A stretch of 48,213 nucleotides of DNA, from positions 1-48,213 of the forward strand of contig CAJXKJ010000022.1 of NCBI GenBank assembly GCA_913055605.1, given 5' to 3'. The translations under genes and the position numbers were made by a program. The notes beneath the pieces were generated by a model, which did no database searches, had not been told where the DNA came from, and was given only the letters and a program-made list of their open reading frames with translations. The stretch comes from an uncultured Euryhalocaulis sp. GTDB lineage: Bacteria > Pseudomonadota > Alphaproteobacteria > Caulobacterales > Maricaulaceae. Every line of letters begins with the position of its first letter. The stretch's first letter is position 1. Shown here in pieces: positions 14,985-22,891 of the stretch.

Positions 14985-15383
14985 CTATTCGGGGACGTAG
15001 GCGTCGGCCTCGATCTCCACCAGCATTTCCGGCTCGATCAGCCGGACCTGGACCAGCGCGGTGGCCGGCGGGTGCGCGCCGAAGGCGCGCGCGTGGGCGC
15101 GGCCGATGGCTTCCCAGTCGCGCACGGCGTCCACGCAGTACAGGCGCGTGCGGACGACATGGGACAGGTCCGCGCCCAGCTCCTTCAATGCGCCCTCGAT
15201 GATCTCGATACAGCGCGCGGCCTGGGCCTCCGCGTCGCCCTCGCCCACCACCTTGCCGTCCTTCACCGGGGCGCAGCCGGACACATAGATGTGCTGGCCC
15301 GCGCGCACCGCGCGGCAATAGCCGACCTTGGGCTCCCAGGCGGAGCCGGAGAAAATGCGCTGGACGTCCGTATTCGTGCTCAT
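14985..15383 (-). CDS. RidA/YjgF-family protein
   Basis: Members of this family are small trimeric enzymes that hydrolyse reactive enamine/imine intermediates, such as those from PLP enzymes. The 132 residues show the family pattern: VGYCRAVRAGQHIYVSGCAP, then QAARCIEIIEGALKELGADL and VVRTRLYCVD, ending RLIEPEMLVEIEADAYVP with the C-terminal Glu. The Arg near the active site (VVRTRLYC) is kept. This is a RidA subgroup, not the archetypal RidA. The start at 15383 (MSTNTDVQ) is preferred. An ATG four codons upstream (MSRAMSTN) is possible, and neither has a strong ribosome site. It is divergent from the SDR gene across 120 bases. Confidence 0.88.
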   Translation of the reverse strand: MSTNTDVQRIFSGSAWEPKVGYCRAVRAGQHIYVSGCAPVKDGKVVGEGDAEAQAARCIEIIEGALKELGADLSHVVRTRLYCVDAVRDWEAIGRAHARAFGAHPPATALVQVRLIEPEMLVEIEADAYVPE

Positions 15384-15503
15384 GGCGCGGCTCATACGCC
15401 GCCGCCGCGCGGCGCGGAAGCGGGAAAACGCGCGCCGTCCGGCTTGCGCCGGCGGGGCGCACGCGGCTTGCTGCGCGCACGCCGATAAAAGGGGAGGAAA
15501 ACC

Positions 15504-16250
15504 ATGGCGCGTTTCGACGGAAAGACGGTGCTGATCACCGGTGGCACCAGCGGCATCGGCCTGGCCGCCGCACAGCGGATCGCCGCCGAGGGCGGGACGG
15601 TCGGCCTGACCGGGATGAACCCGGACCATATCGCGGCGGCCGAAAAATCCATTCCGGGGGCCAAAGTCCTGCGCAACGACGCCGGCGACGTGGAGGCGGC
15701 GCAGGAGCTGGCCGACTGGGCGAAGGCGGAGCTGGGCGTGCTGCACGGCGTGTTCCTGAACGCCGGGGCCGGCGGCTTCCGGGAGATCGACGCCCCGGAC
15801 GCGCTGGAGCACTGGGACCGGCTGATGGACATCAATGCGCGCGGGCCGTTCCTGCACGCCGCGCGCCTGTCGCCTTTGATCGCGGACAATGGGTCCATCG
15901 TCATCACCGGATCGGTGGCGCCCTATCGCGGCATGTCGGGGGCGGCGGCCTATGGCGCGACGAAGGCGGCGGTGCGCGCCATGGTGCGCCACATGGCCAC
16001 CCATTTCGCGCCGCGCGGCATCCGGGTGAACGCCCTGACCCCCGGCGCCACGCGGACCAATTTCGGCGTCGGCGCGATGCCGGAGGACCAGCGCGAGGCG
16101 TTCGAGGCGCGCGTGGCCCAGATCGCCCTGCTGAAGCGGCTGGGAACGGCGGAAGAGGTGGCGGCGGTGGGCTGTTTCCTGCTGTCGGACGACGCGTCCT
16201 TCGTCACCGGCTCCGAATACATCGCCGACGGCGGGGCGACGCTGGCCTGA
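15504..16250 (+). CDS. SDR-family oxidoreductase
   Basis: This classical short-chain dehydrogenase/reductase is NAD(P)-dependent and cytoplasmic; its substrate is unknown. The 248 residues have the cofactor motif TGGTSGIG at 12-19 and NAG at 86-88. The catalytic tetrad is N111, S137, Y150 and K154 (YGATK). The end FVTGSEYIADGGATLA is typical. The ribosome site GGGAGG is 8 bases before the ATG. The residue after the second cofactor strand (LTGMNPDH, no acidic residue) hints at NADP preference, but this is only suggestive. It follows the divergent RidA gene, which gives no firm pathway link. Confidence 0.92.
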   Translation: MARFDGKTVLITGGTSGIGLAAAQRIAAEGGTVGLTGMNPDHIAAAEKSIPGAKVLRNDAGDVEAAQELADWAKAELGVLHGVFLNAGAGGFREIDAPDALEHWDRLMDINARGPFLHAARLSPLIADNGSIVITGSVAPYRGMSGAAAYGATKAAVRAMVRHMATHFAPRGIRVNALTPGATRTNFGVGAMPEDQREAFEARVAQIALLKRLGTAEEVAAVGCFLLSDDASFVTGSEYIADGGATLA

Positions 16251-16330
16251 GGGGGCCAGTCCGGCCGCTGACGCGGCGCGAGACGGCGGGTGGAGCGGCT
16301 GCTAACCTTCAAAGAAACAGGAGATGCGCC

Positions 16331-16753
16331 ATGCGCCGATTCCCCCGTTTCGCCCTGCCCCGGACTGCCTTGGCGCTGGCTGTTTTGGCCGGCGCGCCCG
16401 CCGCGGCGAACGCCGCCGCGCCGCAATATCTGACCGAGGCGCGCTGCCTGGGCGTCTACGAGGCCGGCTATTTCATCTTCAGCAAGATCGCGGAGATGGG
16501 ACCGGCGGCGGGGGCCGGCGTGCTGATCGCCGATGCGGTGAACGGCGCGGCGAAGATGAGCTACGAACAGACGATCGAGGGCGTGATCGCCCGCGACGAC
16601 ATGAACGATACAGAGCTGGCGGCCTTCCGCGACATGCATTTGTCCAGCTCCGACGCCATGCGCCAGAGCTACGCCACCGGCGATCTGGACCTCTTCGGCG
16701 CCGGACAGATGGTCTATGACTGCGACGTCCAGCTGGGTTACGCCGACGACTGA
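16331..16753 (+). CDS. Secreted protein of unknown function
   Basis: The family is not recognised. The 140 residues begin with a signal peptide ([20 protein letters not shown], cleavage near residue 28). The mature protein is mostly helical by appearance, with two Cys (EARCLGVYEAGYF and VYDCDVQLGY), which could form one disulphide. An AGGAGA ribosome site 7 bases before the ATG supports the start. It stands alone between an SDR gene and a convergent dehydrogenase gene. The position of the two Cys near the ends of the mature chain suggests a small folded periplasmic protein. Confidence 0.75.
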   Translation: MRRFPRFALPRTALALAVLAGAPAAANAAAPQYLTEARCLGVYEAGYFIFSKIAEMGPAAGAGVLIADAVNGAAKMSYEQTIEGVIARDDMNDTELAAFRDMHLSSSDAMRQSYATGDLDLFGAGQMVYDCDVQLGYADD

Positions 16754-16781
16754 TCGCGGCTGACGCCGCCTGTCGCGGCGG

Positions 16782-17654
16782 CTATTTGTCCCAGACCTTC
16801 ACCGCCGCCGAATTGTCGTCCTGATAGTCCATCGCGCCGGCGGCCTGCGCCCAGCGCCGCTCGGCCAGCGAGATCATCGGCGCCTCCAGCCCCAGTTCGC
16901 GCATCAGGTCGGCGGCGATCTTCATGTCCTTGGCCAGCAGGCCGATGGCGAATCCGGTCGCGTATTTCCCGCTGATCACATGCTGTTTCAGCACGTGCTG
17001 GGTCATGAAGCTGTGGCCCGTGGACACGTCCATCACGTCCACCAGCGTCTCGGGGTCCAGGCCGAATTTTTTCGCCGCGGCCAGCGCCTCGGCCGCGATG
17101 GCGAAGGTCGACCCCGCCACCACATTGTTCAGCGCCTTCACCGCGTGGCCGGTGCCGGCCCCGCCGGTTTCGAAAATGCGCGCGCCCATCGCCTCCAGCA
17201 GCGGGCGGGCGCGCTCCAGCGCATCGGGGTCATCGGTGCCTGCCATGATGGCGAGGCTGCCGTCCACCGCGCGCGGCACGCCGCCGGAGACCGGCGCGTC
17301 CACCATCTTCAGCCCGCGTTCGGCCAAGAGCGCCGCAAGCTCCCGCGTGCCGCCGGGCTCGGAGCTCGACATGTCGATGACCAGCGTGTCCGGCGCGGCG
17401 GCCTTCAGAAAGGCGCCGCCCTCGGCCTCCACCAGCGTCTCGCGCACGATGGCGCCGGTGGGCAGCATGGTGACCACCGCGTCGCACGCGCCGATATCGC
17501 CGAGGCCCGCGGCGGCGGTGGCGCCGGTCGCCGCGACGGCGGCGTCCAGCGCCGCCTGGCTGGAATCGTAGAGAACCAGATCGAATCCCGCCTTCGCGAG
17601 ATTGGCCGCCATCGGCCCGCCCATCCGGCCAAGCCCCACAAATCCGACGCGCAT
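16782..17654 (-). CDS. 3-hydroxyisobutyrate dehydrogenase-family oxidoreductase
   Basis: The 290 residues belong to the beta-hydroxyacid dehydrogenase family (3-hydroxyisobutyrate, tartronate semialdehyde and related). Seen: the N-terminal Rossmann motif VGFVGLGRMGGPMAANL, the substrate loop IDMSSSEPGGTRELAALL, and APVSGGVPRAVDGSLAIMAG. The catalytic-Lys helix HAVKALNNVVAGSTFA has K at about residue 170, and the C-terminal dimer helix is KDMKIAADLMRELGL. GGGAGG lies 8 bases before the ATG. Valine catabolism would be the default role, but no valine-pathway gene is nearby, so the true substrate is open. NAD+ is the usual cofactor. Confidence 0.9.
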   Translation of the reverse strand: MRVGFVGLGRMGGPMAANLAKAGFDLVLYDSSQAALDAAVAATGATAAAGLGDIGACDAVVTMLPTGAIVRETLVEAEGGAFLKAAAPDTLVIDMSSSEPGGTRELAALLAERGLKMVDAPVSGGVPRAVDGSLAIMAGTDDPDALERARPLLEAMGARIFETGGAGTGHAVKALNNVVAGSTFAIAAEALAAAKKFGLDPETLVDVMDVSTGHSFMTQHVLKQHVISGKYATGFAIGLLAKDMKIAADLMRELGLEAPMISLAERRWAQAAGAMDYQDDNSAAVKVWDK

Positions 17655-17714
17655 GAAATGTCCTCCCCGTGTTTTGCGCGGAGAGTGGACGTTCGCGGCG
17701 GGAAAATGAAGCGC

Positions 17715-18053
17715 CTAGTGCGTGTGGGCGCGGCGCTCTTCGGTGGGATGCGATTCAGCCTGGTGCGCGTCGGTCAGAAGGCCGGCGCGCTTCATGCTGT
17801 CGTGCAGGGTCCAGGGGGCCAGATCCAGCCCGTTCGGCCAGATCGGCGTACCGGCCTTCAGCTCCACCTGCGCGAACAATTCCTGATCCTTCAGGGCGCG
17901 GGTCATCGGGGAATCGAACTCCACCAGATCGGTGAAATCCTTCTCCCCCATCGTGCCGTCGGAGAAGGTGAAGTGCAGGCGATAGCCGCCGCGCGCCTCG
18001 ACGCGCGTGACCTCGATGTCGCTGGTGGGTCCGCAGGCGCAACTCATCCGCAT
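17715..18053 (-). CDS. DUF2442-like protein of unknown function
   Basis: The 112 residues read MRMSCACGPTSDIEVTRVEA, then GGYRLHFTFSDGTMGEKDFT and PNGLDLAPWTLHDSMKR. This is the pattern of DUF2442 proteins, in which a small beta domain ends in a W-P-NG-D-LAP motif. Family members often sit near toxin-antitoxin or DUF4160 genes, but none is adjacent here. The ATG at 18053 has AAAGG about 8 bases upstream. The C-terminal tail is His- and Glu-rich (AHQAESHPTEERRAHTH), and three Cys lie near the N-terminus (CACG and beyond), which could bind a metal. Function is unknown. Confidence 0.75.
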   Translation of the reverse strand: MRMSCACGPTSDIEVTRVEARGGYRLHFTFSDGTMGEKDFTDLVEFDSPMTRALKDQELFAQVELKAGTPIWPNGLDLAPWTLHDSMKRAGLLTDAHQAESHPTEERRAHTH

Positions 18054-18096
18054 GGCGTGGCCTTTCGCGTTTGCCGGCCGCGTTTGCCGGCCGGAG

Positions 18097-18426
18097 TCAG
18101 GAGCGGGGCAGTTCGCCGCCAAGCTCCACCTCCATCGATTCCTTATCATACACGCAGATCGCGGAAATCCGCGTCTCCTCCGCGCCCTTCGCCGGTCCCT
18201 CGATCAGGGCCATGCCATAGGAGTCGGAGCCGAACGGATCGACCGTCGCGCTGGCCTCCGCAAAAAGGTCCTCAGACGCCTCCAGGCATTTCTCGGATAC
18301 GTCGGCGCGGAATTCCTCCCACGCCGCGTCCGAGGCCGCGCTGGCCTCCAGAATAAAGGAGCCGAGCCCGGCCGCCACGGCGAGGCCGGCGGCGACGACG
18401 ACGAGCTGTCCTTTTTTGCGTTGCAT
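18097..18426 (-). CDS. Small membrane-anchored or secreted protein of unknown function
   Basis: The 109 residues from MQRKKGQLVVVAAGLAVAAG include one N-terminal hydrophobic segment (residues 7-26) after a basic start, either a signal anchor or an uncleaved signal peptide. The rest is acidic and helical, with two Cys (SEKCLEASEDLF and AICVYDKESME). GGAG lies 8 bases before the ATG at 18426; an upstream in-frame start is unlikely. It shares strand with the 58-aa membrane protein and the DUF2442 gene. No family is recognised. Confidence 0.7.
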   Translation of the reverse strand: MQRKKGQLVVVAAGLAVAAGLGSFILEASAASDAAWEEFRADVSEKCLEASEDLFAEASATVDPFGSDSYGMALIEGPAKGAEETRISAICVYDKESMEVELGGELPRS

Positions 18427-18515
18427 TGGTCTTGCTCCGGTTCTTGCCCGGAACAACGCGCCGCGCGGCCTGCGGGTTCAACGCCCCGTTTCAACGTCCT
18501 GTTTTGGAGGGCGCT

Positions 18516-18692
18516 TTACAGGCCGCGCAGCAGCACGCCGGCGGCCAGCAGGACGAAGCCGATGAACAGCACGTCGAAGGAATGCGCGCTGACCACGGGG
18601 ATATAGACCGCGGTGTAGCGCACCGGCCCGGCCAGGATCGCAAGGATCACGGCGATCAGGAAAATCGCGGTCTTGGGGGCGGTCAGTTTCAT
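18516..18692 (-). CDS. 58-residue double-span membrane protein
   Basis: This short gene starts MKLTAPKTAIFLIAVILAIL and ends AAGVLLRGL. It has two hydrophobic segments, at residues 8-22 and about 41-56, joined by RYTAVYIPVVSAHSFD. A very strong ribosome site (GGAGGAGA) sits 7 bases before the ATG, which is the best evidence that it is real. It lies between metG and the small anchored protein at 18097-18426, on the same strand as both. The family is not recognised; a small inner-membrane protein is all that can be said. Confidence 0.75.
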   Translation of the reverse strand: MKLTAPKTAIFLIAVILAILAGPVRYTAVYIPVVSAHSFDVLFIGFVLLAAGVLLRGL

Positions 18693-18768
18693 GGACGGTC
18701 TCCTCCGGCGCGGGCAGCCCGGACGGGCGACGCGGCGGAGACTCTATCGGCCAAAACCGGCGCCGCGC

Positions 18769-20478
18769 CTAGCTGTCCGCGCCGCCGAATTTGGTGCGCC
18801 AGCCCTCGACCTGCTCGTCCTCGATCTTGGCGAACAGGACGTCCGGCGCTTCGAATTTCGAGCCGGGCTTCAGCGTGTCCAGCGCCTGTGCCGCGCTGGC
18901 GGGCCAGCGCGGGGCCTCGCCGCCCTCCCCGAACGCCTCAAGGATGGCGTCGGCGGCGAAGGGGATGACCGGCCAGGACAGCGCGCCGAACAGGCGGGCC
19001 AGATTCAGCCCCGTGCGCACGCTGACCGCGGCGGCCTGCGGGTCAGTCTTGAACGCCGTCCAGGGCGCGGCTTCCTGAAGATAGTTGTTGCCGAGCGCCC
19101 AGATGGCGCGCGTCTCCGCCGCCGCCTTGCGGAACTCCATCGCGTCGTAATGGCCGCGCAGGGCGTCCAGCCGCGCCTGCAGGTCCTTCTCCAGCTGGGC
19201 CTCCAGCGGACCGGCCTCCCCGCCCTCGGGCACATGGCCGTCGAAGCGGGAGGCGGCGAAGCGGGTGATGCGATTGACGAAATTGCCCAGATTATTGGCG
19301 AGGTCGGCGTTCGCCGCGGCCTGGAAGCCCTCCAGCGTGAAGGCCGCGTCGCTGGATTCCGGCGCGTTGGCGGTGAGATACCAGCGCCAGTAATCGGCGG
19401 GCAGAAGCTCCAGCGCCTGATCCATGAAGATGCCGCGCTTCTCGCTGGTGGAGAACTTGCCGCCATACCAGGTGACCCAGTTGAACGCCTTCAGCCGGTC
19501 GACGGTCTTCCACGCCTCGCCGCTGCCCAGCACCGTGGCCGGGAAGCTGACCGTGTGGAAGGCGACATTGTCCTTGCCCATGAACTCCACATAGGTGACG
19601 TCGTCCGCCCCGCCGTCGACGCGCCACCAGCGCTCCCAGCTGTCCAGCACGCCTTCGCGCTCCGCCTCGATGGCGCAGGCGAAATATTCGATCGGCGCGT
19701 CGAACCAGACATAGAAGACCTTGTTCTCGAACCCCGGGCGCGGCTTGCCGTCCTTCAGCACCGGCACGCCCCATTCCAGGTCGCGCGTGATGGCGCGGTC
19801 CTTCAGCCCCTCGTCCAGCCATTTCTTCGCGATGGAGGTGGCCAGGGACGGCCAGCTCTGGCGGTCGACCCAGTCGCGGATCGCGTCCTGCATCTGCGAC
19901 TGCAGCAGATAGAGATGGCTGGTCTCGCGCGGCTCCAGATCGGTGGAGCCGGAGATCGCGCTTTTCGGGTCGATCAGGTCGGTCGGGTCCAGCAGCTTTC
20001 CGCAATTCTCGCACTGGTCGCCGCGCGCCCGCTCATGCCCGCAATTGGGGCAGGTGCCGACGACATAGCGATCCGGCAGGAAGCGGCCGTCGGCGTTGGA
20101 ATAGATCTGGGTGGAACTGCGCTCCTCGATCAGGCCGCGCTCCTCCAGCACTTCGGCGAAATGCTGGGTCAGCGCGTGGTTCTGGGGGCTGGAGGACCGG
20201 CCGAACCAGTCCCAGTCCAGGCCGAACTGGTCGCCGGCGCGCTTCTGCCGCTCGTGCTGCTCGTTGCAATAGCGGCGCACGTCCACGCCCGCCTCGGCCG
20301 CGGCCAGCTCCGCCGGGGTGCCGTGCTCGTCGGTCGCGCACAGGCTCAGCACGTCGTGGCCCATCATGCGCATGGCGCGGCTGAACACGTCGGCCGGCAG
20401 CATCGACCCGGCCAGATTGCCGAGGTGCTTGACGCCGTTGATGTAGGGGAGCGCGGAGGTGACAAGGATGCGGGCCAT
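18769..20478 (-). CDS. metG: Methionyl-tRNA synthetase
   Basis: This enzyme charges tRNA-Met using ATP. The 569 residues show the class I start [20 protein letters not shown] (HLGN in place of HIGH) and [13 protein letters not shown] four-Cys zinc knuckle follows at C143, C146, C156 and C159. The KMSKS position holds FSTSEKRG at about residues 341-348. The KMSKS variant occurs in a known subclass of MetRS (the FSTS..RG type), so it does not mean loss of activity. The anticodon-binding helical domain follows; no C-terminal tRNA-binding EMAP-like domain is present. The start at 20478 matches [15 protein letters not shown] of the family. Confidence 0.96.
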   Translation of the reverse strand: MARILVTSALPYINGVKHLGNLAGSMLPADVFSRAMRMMGHDVLSLCATDEHGTPAELAAAEAGVDVRRYCNEQHERQKRAGDQFGLDWDWFGRSSSPQNHALTQHFAEVLEERGLIEERSSTQIYSNADGRFLPDRYVVGTCPNCGHERARGDQCENCGKLLDPTDLIDPKSAISGSTDLEPRETSHLYLLQSQMQDAIRDWVDRQSWPSLATSIAKKWLDEGLKDRAITRDLEWGVPVLKDGKPRPGFENKVFYVWFDAPIEYFACAIEAEREGVLDSWERWWRVDGGADDVTYVEFMGKDNVAFHTVSFPATVLGSGEAWKTVDRLKAFNWVTWYGGKFSTSEKRGIFMDQALELLPADYWRWYLTANAPESSDAAFTLEGFQAAANADLANNLGNFVNRITRFAASRFDGHVPEGGEAGPLEAQLEKDLQARLDALRGHYDAMEFRKAAAETRAIWALGNNYLQEAAPWTAFKTDPQAAAVSVRTGLNLARLFGALSWPVIPFAADAILEAFGEGGEAPRWPASAAQALDTLKPGSKFEAPDVLFAKIEDEQVEGWRTKFGGADS

Positions 20479-20572
20479 GCGGTGCGGTTCTGTCCGTTCA
20501 GTGCCTGGGGCGGATCACGGCGATGTAGCGGATCGGGGCCGCCCGCGCCAACGCCCCGTCAGGACCGGCCGG

Positions 20573-21058
20573 TCAGGGCAGCCATGACAGCATGTCGTCC
20601 AGCTTCACCGCCCGCTCCGCGGTCATCGTGTTCATGCACATGGCGCGGGTGACGCGGGCCAGCGTCCCGCCCTCGAACATCGCGGTCTCGATGTCGCATT
20701 CGGCCTCGCGCCAGGCCAGCCAGGCGCCCTGGGCCTCGCGCAGGGCCTCGAACGCCCCCTCCGGCCAGGCCTCGCGCAATTGGCCATAGCGGTCGTTCAG
20801 GATCTCGTCCCACGCCTCGTATTCGGCGCCGGTGCAGGCGATCATGCCATAGGTCGTGTCGCCGCCCGGCTGCTCCATGCACGGCGACAGATAGACGTCC
20901 GCGCAGGCCTCCCGCTCGGCCAGCGTCGGGCCGGCCGAATCCAGACAGGCCGCCACCGCCGCGCGCGCCGCGTCGACCGAAACCTCCTGCGCGTTCGCGC
21001 AGCCACCGGCCAGCGCCGCAGAAACGAAAACAACCAGCGCGATGCGAATTCCCATCAT
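20573..21058 (-). CDS. LprI-like secreted protein (DUF1311)
   Basis: The 161 residues have an N-terminal signal peptide (IRIALVVFVSAALAGGCANA, either cleaved after ANA or lipidated at the Cys, the lipobox being poor). An LprI-type domain follows, with YEAWDEILNDRYGQLREAW and AWLAWREAECDIETAMFEGG, then a Cys in ARVTRAMCMNTM. Cys residues are spaced as in the family, where they form disulphides. Some members inhibit lysozyme, but most are uncharacterised, so a periplasmic lysozyme inhibitor is only a possibility. The start at 21058 has AGGA close upstream; a second ATG follows at once and is also plausible. It is divergent from the next secreted protein. Confidence 0.8.
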   Translation of the reverse strand: MMGIRIALVVFVSAALAGGCANAQEVSVDAARAAVAACLDSAGPTLAEREACADVYLSPCMEQPGGDTTYGMIACTGAEYEAWDEILNDRYGQLREAWPEGAFEALREAQGAWLAWREAECDIETAMFEGGTLARVTRAMCMNTMTAERAVKLDDMLSWLP

Positions 21059-21124
21059 GGCTTCCTTCCGTGGCGGGCGCGGGCCATCATTCCGGCCGCG
21101 AGGGGGACGTTTCGGGAGGTCAGC

Positions 21125-21715
21125 ATGAGATTGTGGCAATCGCTAGCCGCGGCGGCCCTCGCCGCCGGCGCCGCGCCCGCCTTCGCCCAGGAACCGATGC
21201 CGGATGCGCAGAGCGCCTGCGGCGAAAGCTTCAGCGCGCCGGTCCGCCTGACCGAATATGGCGGCGAGCGGCTGAGCGTGACGTTCGAGGGGCCGGACTG
21301 CCTGACCGCCGGCGTTCTGTGGCGCGTCTATGATGTCGGCGGGACCGTGATCTGGGCCCATGTCAGCCAGTACCGGGACCTGACCGGCGTGGATCAGCCG
21401 CTATACGAACCGGGCTCCATGGATGAAGTCCTGACCATCTATCGCGGCAAGACCGAAGAGCCCCGGCAGATCGAGGCCGGCGCCCTGCCCGCCTGGGGCG
21501 ATAGCGATTACGGCGCGCCCCTGGCGTTCGAGTTCGAGTGGGAGGGAGTCTATGCGGTCAGCGCCGACGGCGTGGACCGCCGGATGTGGGAGCGCGCGCG
21601 GGAAAGCCGCCGCCCGACCCTGTGCCTGGTTCCGGGCACGCACCAGGCCGATTGCTACTGGCTGGACGAATGGGATCACCGGCTGAAGCCGCTGTTCCAC
21701 CTGTCCTGGCTGTAG
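21125..21715 (+). CDS. Secreted protein of unknown function
   Basis: The 196 residues start MRLWQSLAAAALAAGAAPAF with cleavage likely at AFA|QEP (about residue 22). The mature part is acidic, with Trp-rich beta-like stretches (GVLWRVYDVGGTVIWAHVSQ) and four Cys (SACGESFSA, GPDCLTAG, TLCLVPG, DCYWLDEWD), an even number consistent with two disulphides. GGGAGGT lies 6 bases before the ATG. It is transcribed divergently from the LprI-like gene across 66 bases and is followed by a strong terminator. No family is recognised. Confidence 0.75.
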   Translation: MRLWQSLAAAALAAGAAPAFAQEPMPDAQSACGESFSAPVRLTEYGGERLSVTFEGPDCLTAGVLWRVYDVGGTVIWAHVSQYRDLTGVDQPLYEPGSMDEVLTIYRGKTEEPRQIEAGALPAWGDSDYGAPLAFEFEWEGVYAVSADGVDRRMWERARESRRPTLCLVPGTHQADCYWLDEWDHRLKPLFHLSWL

Positions 21716-21803
21716 GATTCCGGCGCTTTTCCTGTCCGGTTTCTGTCAGAAACCTCGCCGGGCCGTAATTTATTGCGGGATTTCAATCTTTTAGGCCGCT
21801 AAA

Positions 21804-21831
21804 CGCCTGATTTCATTCAGGCGGGCTTTTT
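21804..21831 (+). terminator. Rho-independent terminator
   Basis: A 7-bp stem CGCCTGA/TCAGGCG (21804-21810 with 21817-21823) with a 6-base loop is followed by GGCTTTTT. It lies 88 bases after the secreted protein gene and ends that transcript before the AT-rich promoter region that follows. Confidence 0.8.
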
Positions 21832-21862
21832 GCGCGCCCATATCGTTTATGAACAAGCTTTC

Positions 21863-21914
21863 ATCGAAAAACGATAATTTTTTCGTTGACCGGGGGCTGA
21901 GAAGGATTTATCGA
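21863..21914 (+). promoter_or_regulatory. Promoter and operator-like element before the 34-aa gene
   Basis: TTGACC at 21886-21891 and TATCGA at 21909-21914 are separated by 17 bases, a good sigma-70-type promoter. Just upstream, ATCGAAAAACGAT (21863-21875) is followed by AATTTTTTCG, which pairs with CGAAAAA as a further inverted repeat. The reverse complement of the 13-mer (ATCGTTTTTCGAT) recurs in the promoter at 46934-46970. A shared regulator is inferred. Confidence 0.6.
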
Positions 21915-21988
21915 TTATCGGTATGGAGAGATTGGTTCTCCAGCCGCTGCGGACGAACCGCCCGGCAGGTCAGTGAAGGAGAGTTCCC

Positions 21989-22093
21989 ATGGCCAACAGC
22001 CGCCTCAGCTTTGTGATGATGGGCGTGAACTACGCGCTCGTTCTCGCCGTGTCGTGCGGCGTGATGGCCTCGGCGTTCCTGCAGACGATCTGA
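21989..22093 (+). CDS. 34-residue single-span small protein
   Basis: The frame reads MANSRLSFVMMGVNYALVLA and ends SAFLQTI. Nearly all of residues 7-31 form one hydrophobic segment with a single Cys. AAGGAGA sits about 7 bases before the ATG, and a near-consensus promoter lies 75 bases further upstream, so transcription and translation signals are both present. No gene follows on the same strand; the next gene is the convergent carbonic anhydrase gene. The family is not recognised. It resembles other single-span microproteins that modulate membrane complexes. Confidence 0.65.
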   Translation: MANSRLSFVMMGVNYALVLAVSCGVMASAFLQTI

Positions 22094-22237
22094 CCGGACG
22101 CCAAGGCGCAGCATGCCTCCCCATCCTGCGGCCGCCCGCCTCGCAAGCTGGCCGCAGAGACTGCCGGTCCCGGAGGAGTCCCCCGCGAACACCCTCTTCC
22201 GGGGCCGGTTCTTTCTTCCAGAAAACGAAAGCCCGGC

Positions 22238-22846
22238 CTATTCGACCGGCGTCATCCCGTCCGGCTCCACGTGCATCAGCACGCCGGTATGGATGTCGAA
22301 GCGATAGCCTTCCAGGATCAGCTCGCCGGCCTCCACGCGCTGGCGCACCCAGGGAAAGGTCATCAGATTGTCCTGCGTGACGCGCACCACCGCCGCCTCG
22401 GCGCAGGTCAGCGCCTCCGCCCCCTTGGCCTCCGGCGGGATCTGCGCCAGCGCCGGCGCCGCCATGGCCATCCAGGGGGCGACGAAATCCTGCGCCTCTT
22501 TCGGGGCGCCCTCCACCATCGCCTGAACCCCGCCGCACTGGGCGTGGCCCAGAACCACGATGCGCTTCACCTTCAGCACCCGCACGGCGAACTCCACCGC
22601 GGCGCTCGCGCCGTGCAGCGACCCGTCCGGCTGATAGGGCGGGACCAGGCCCGCCACGTTGCGCACGGTGAAAAGCTCGCCCGGCGCGGCGTTGAACACC
22701 GTGGCCGGGTCCACGCGGCTGTCCGAACAGGCGATGACCAGCGATTCCGGCTTCTGGCCGTGCACCGACAACGCCTCATAGCGGCGGCGCTCCGCAGGCC
22801 AGATGTCGGCGCGAAAGCGCCGGTAGCCGTCCAGCAAACGATCCAT
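22238..22846 (-). CDS. Beta-class carbonic anhydrase
   Basis: This enzyme interconverts CO2 and bicarbonate with an active-site zinc. The 202 residues from MDRLLDGYRRFRADIWP carry ACSDSRVDP (Zn ligand C40, with the D42-R44 dyad) and GHAQCGGVQA (Zn ligands H101 and C104). VRNVAGLVPPYQP is also present. Length and motif spacing match cytoplasmic bacterial beta enzymes. The ATG at 22846 with AAGG about 8 bases upstream is preferred over a GTG three codons earlier. The neighbour upstream on the same strand is the broken amidohydrolase gene, with no proven link. Confidence 0.93.
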   Translation of the reverse strand: MDRLLDGYRRFRADIWPAERRRYEALSVHGQKPESLVIACSDSRVDPATVFNAAPGELFTVRNVAGLVPPYQPDGSLHGASAAVEFAVRVLKVKRIVVLGHAQCGGVQAMVEGAPKEAQDFVAPWMAMAAPALAQIPPEAKGAEALTCAEAAVVRVTQDNLMTFPWVRQRVEAGELILEGYRFDIHTGVLMHVEPDGMTPVE

Positions 22847-22891
22847 GTCACGCACCTTGTCTGAAGTCCGTCGAAGCGGCGCCGGAGCGCG

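Noticed and set aside
19430-19455. Broken KMSKS motif in MetRS
   Set aside because: FSTSEKRG is the normal form in a known MetRS subclass, so loss of function is not inferred.
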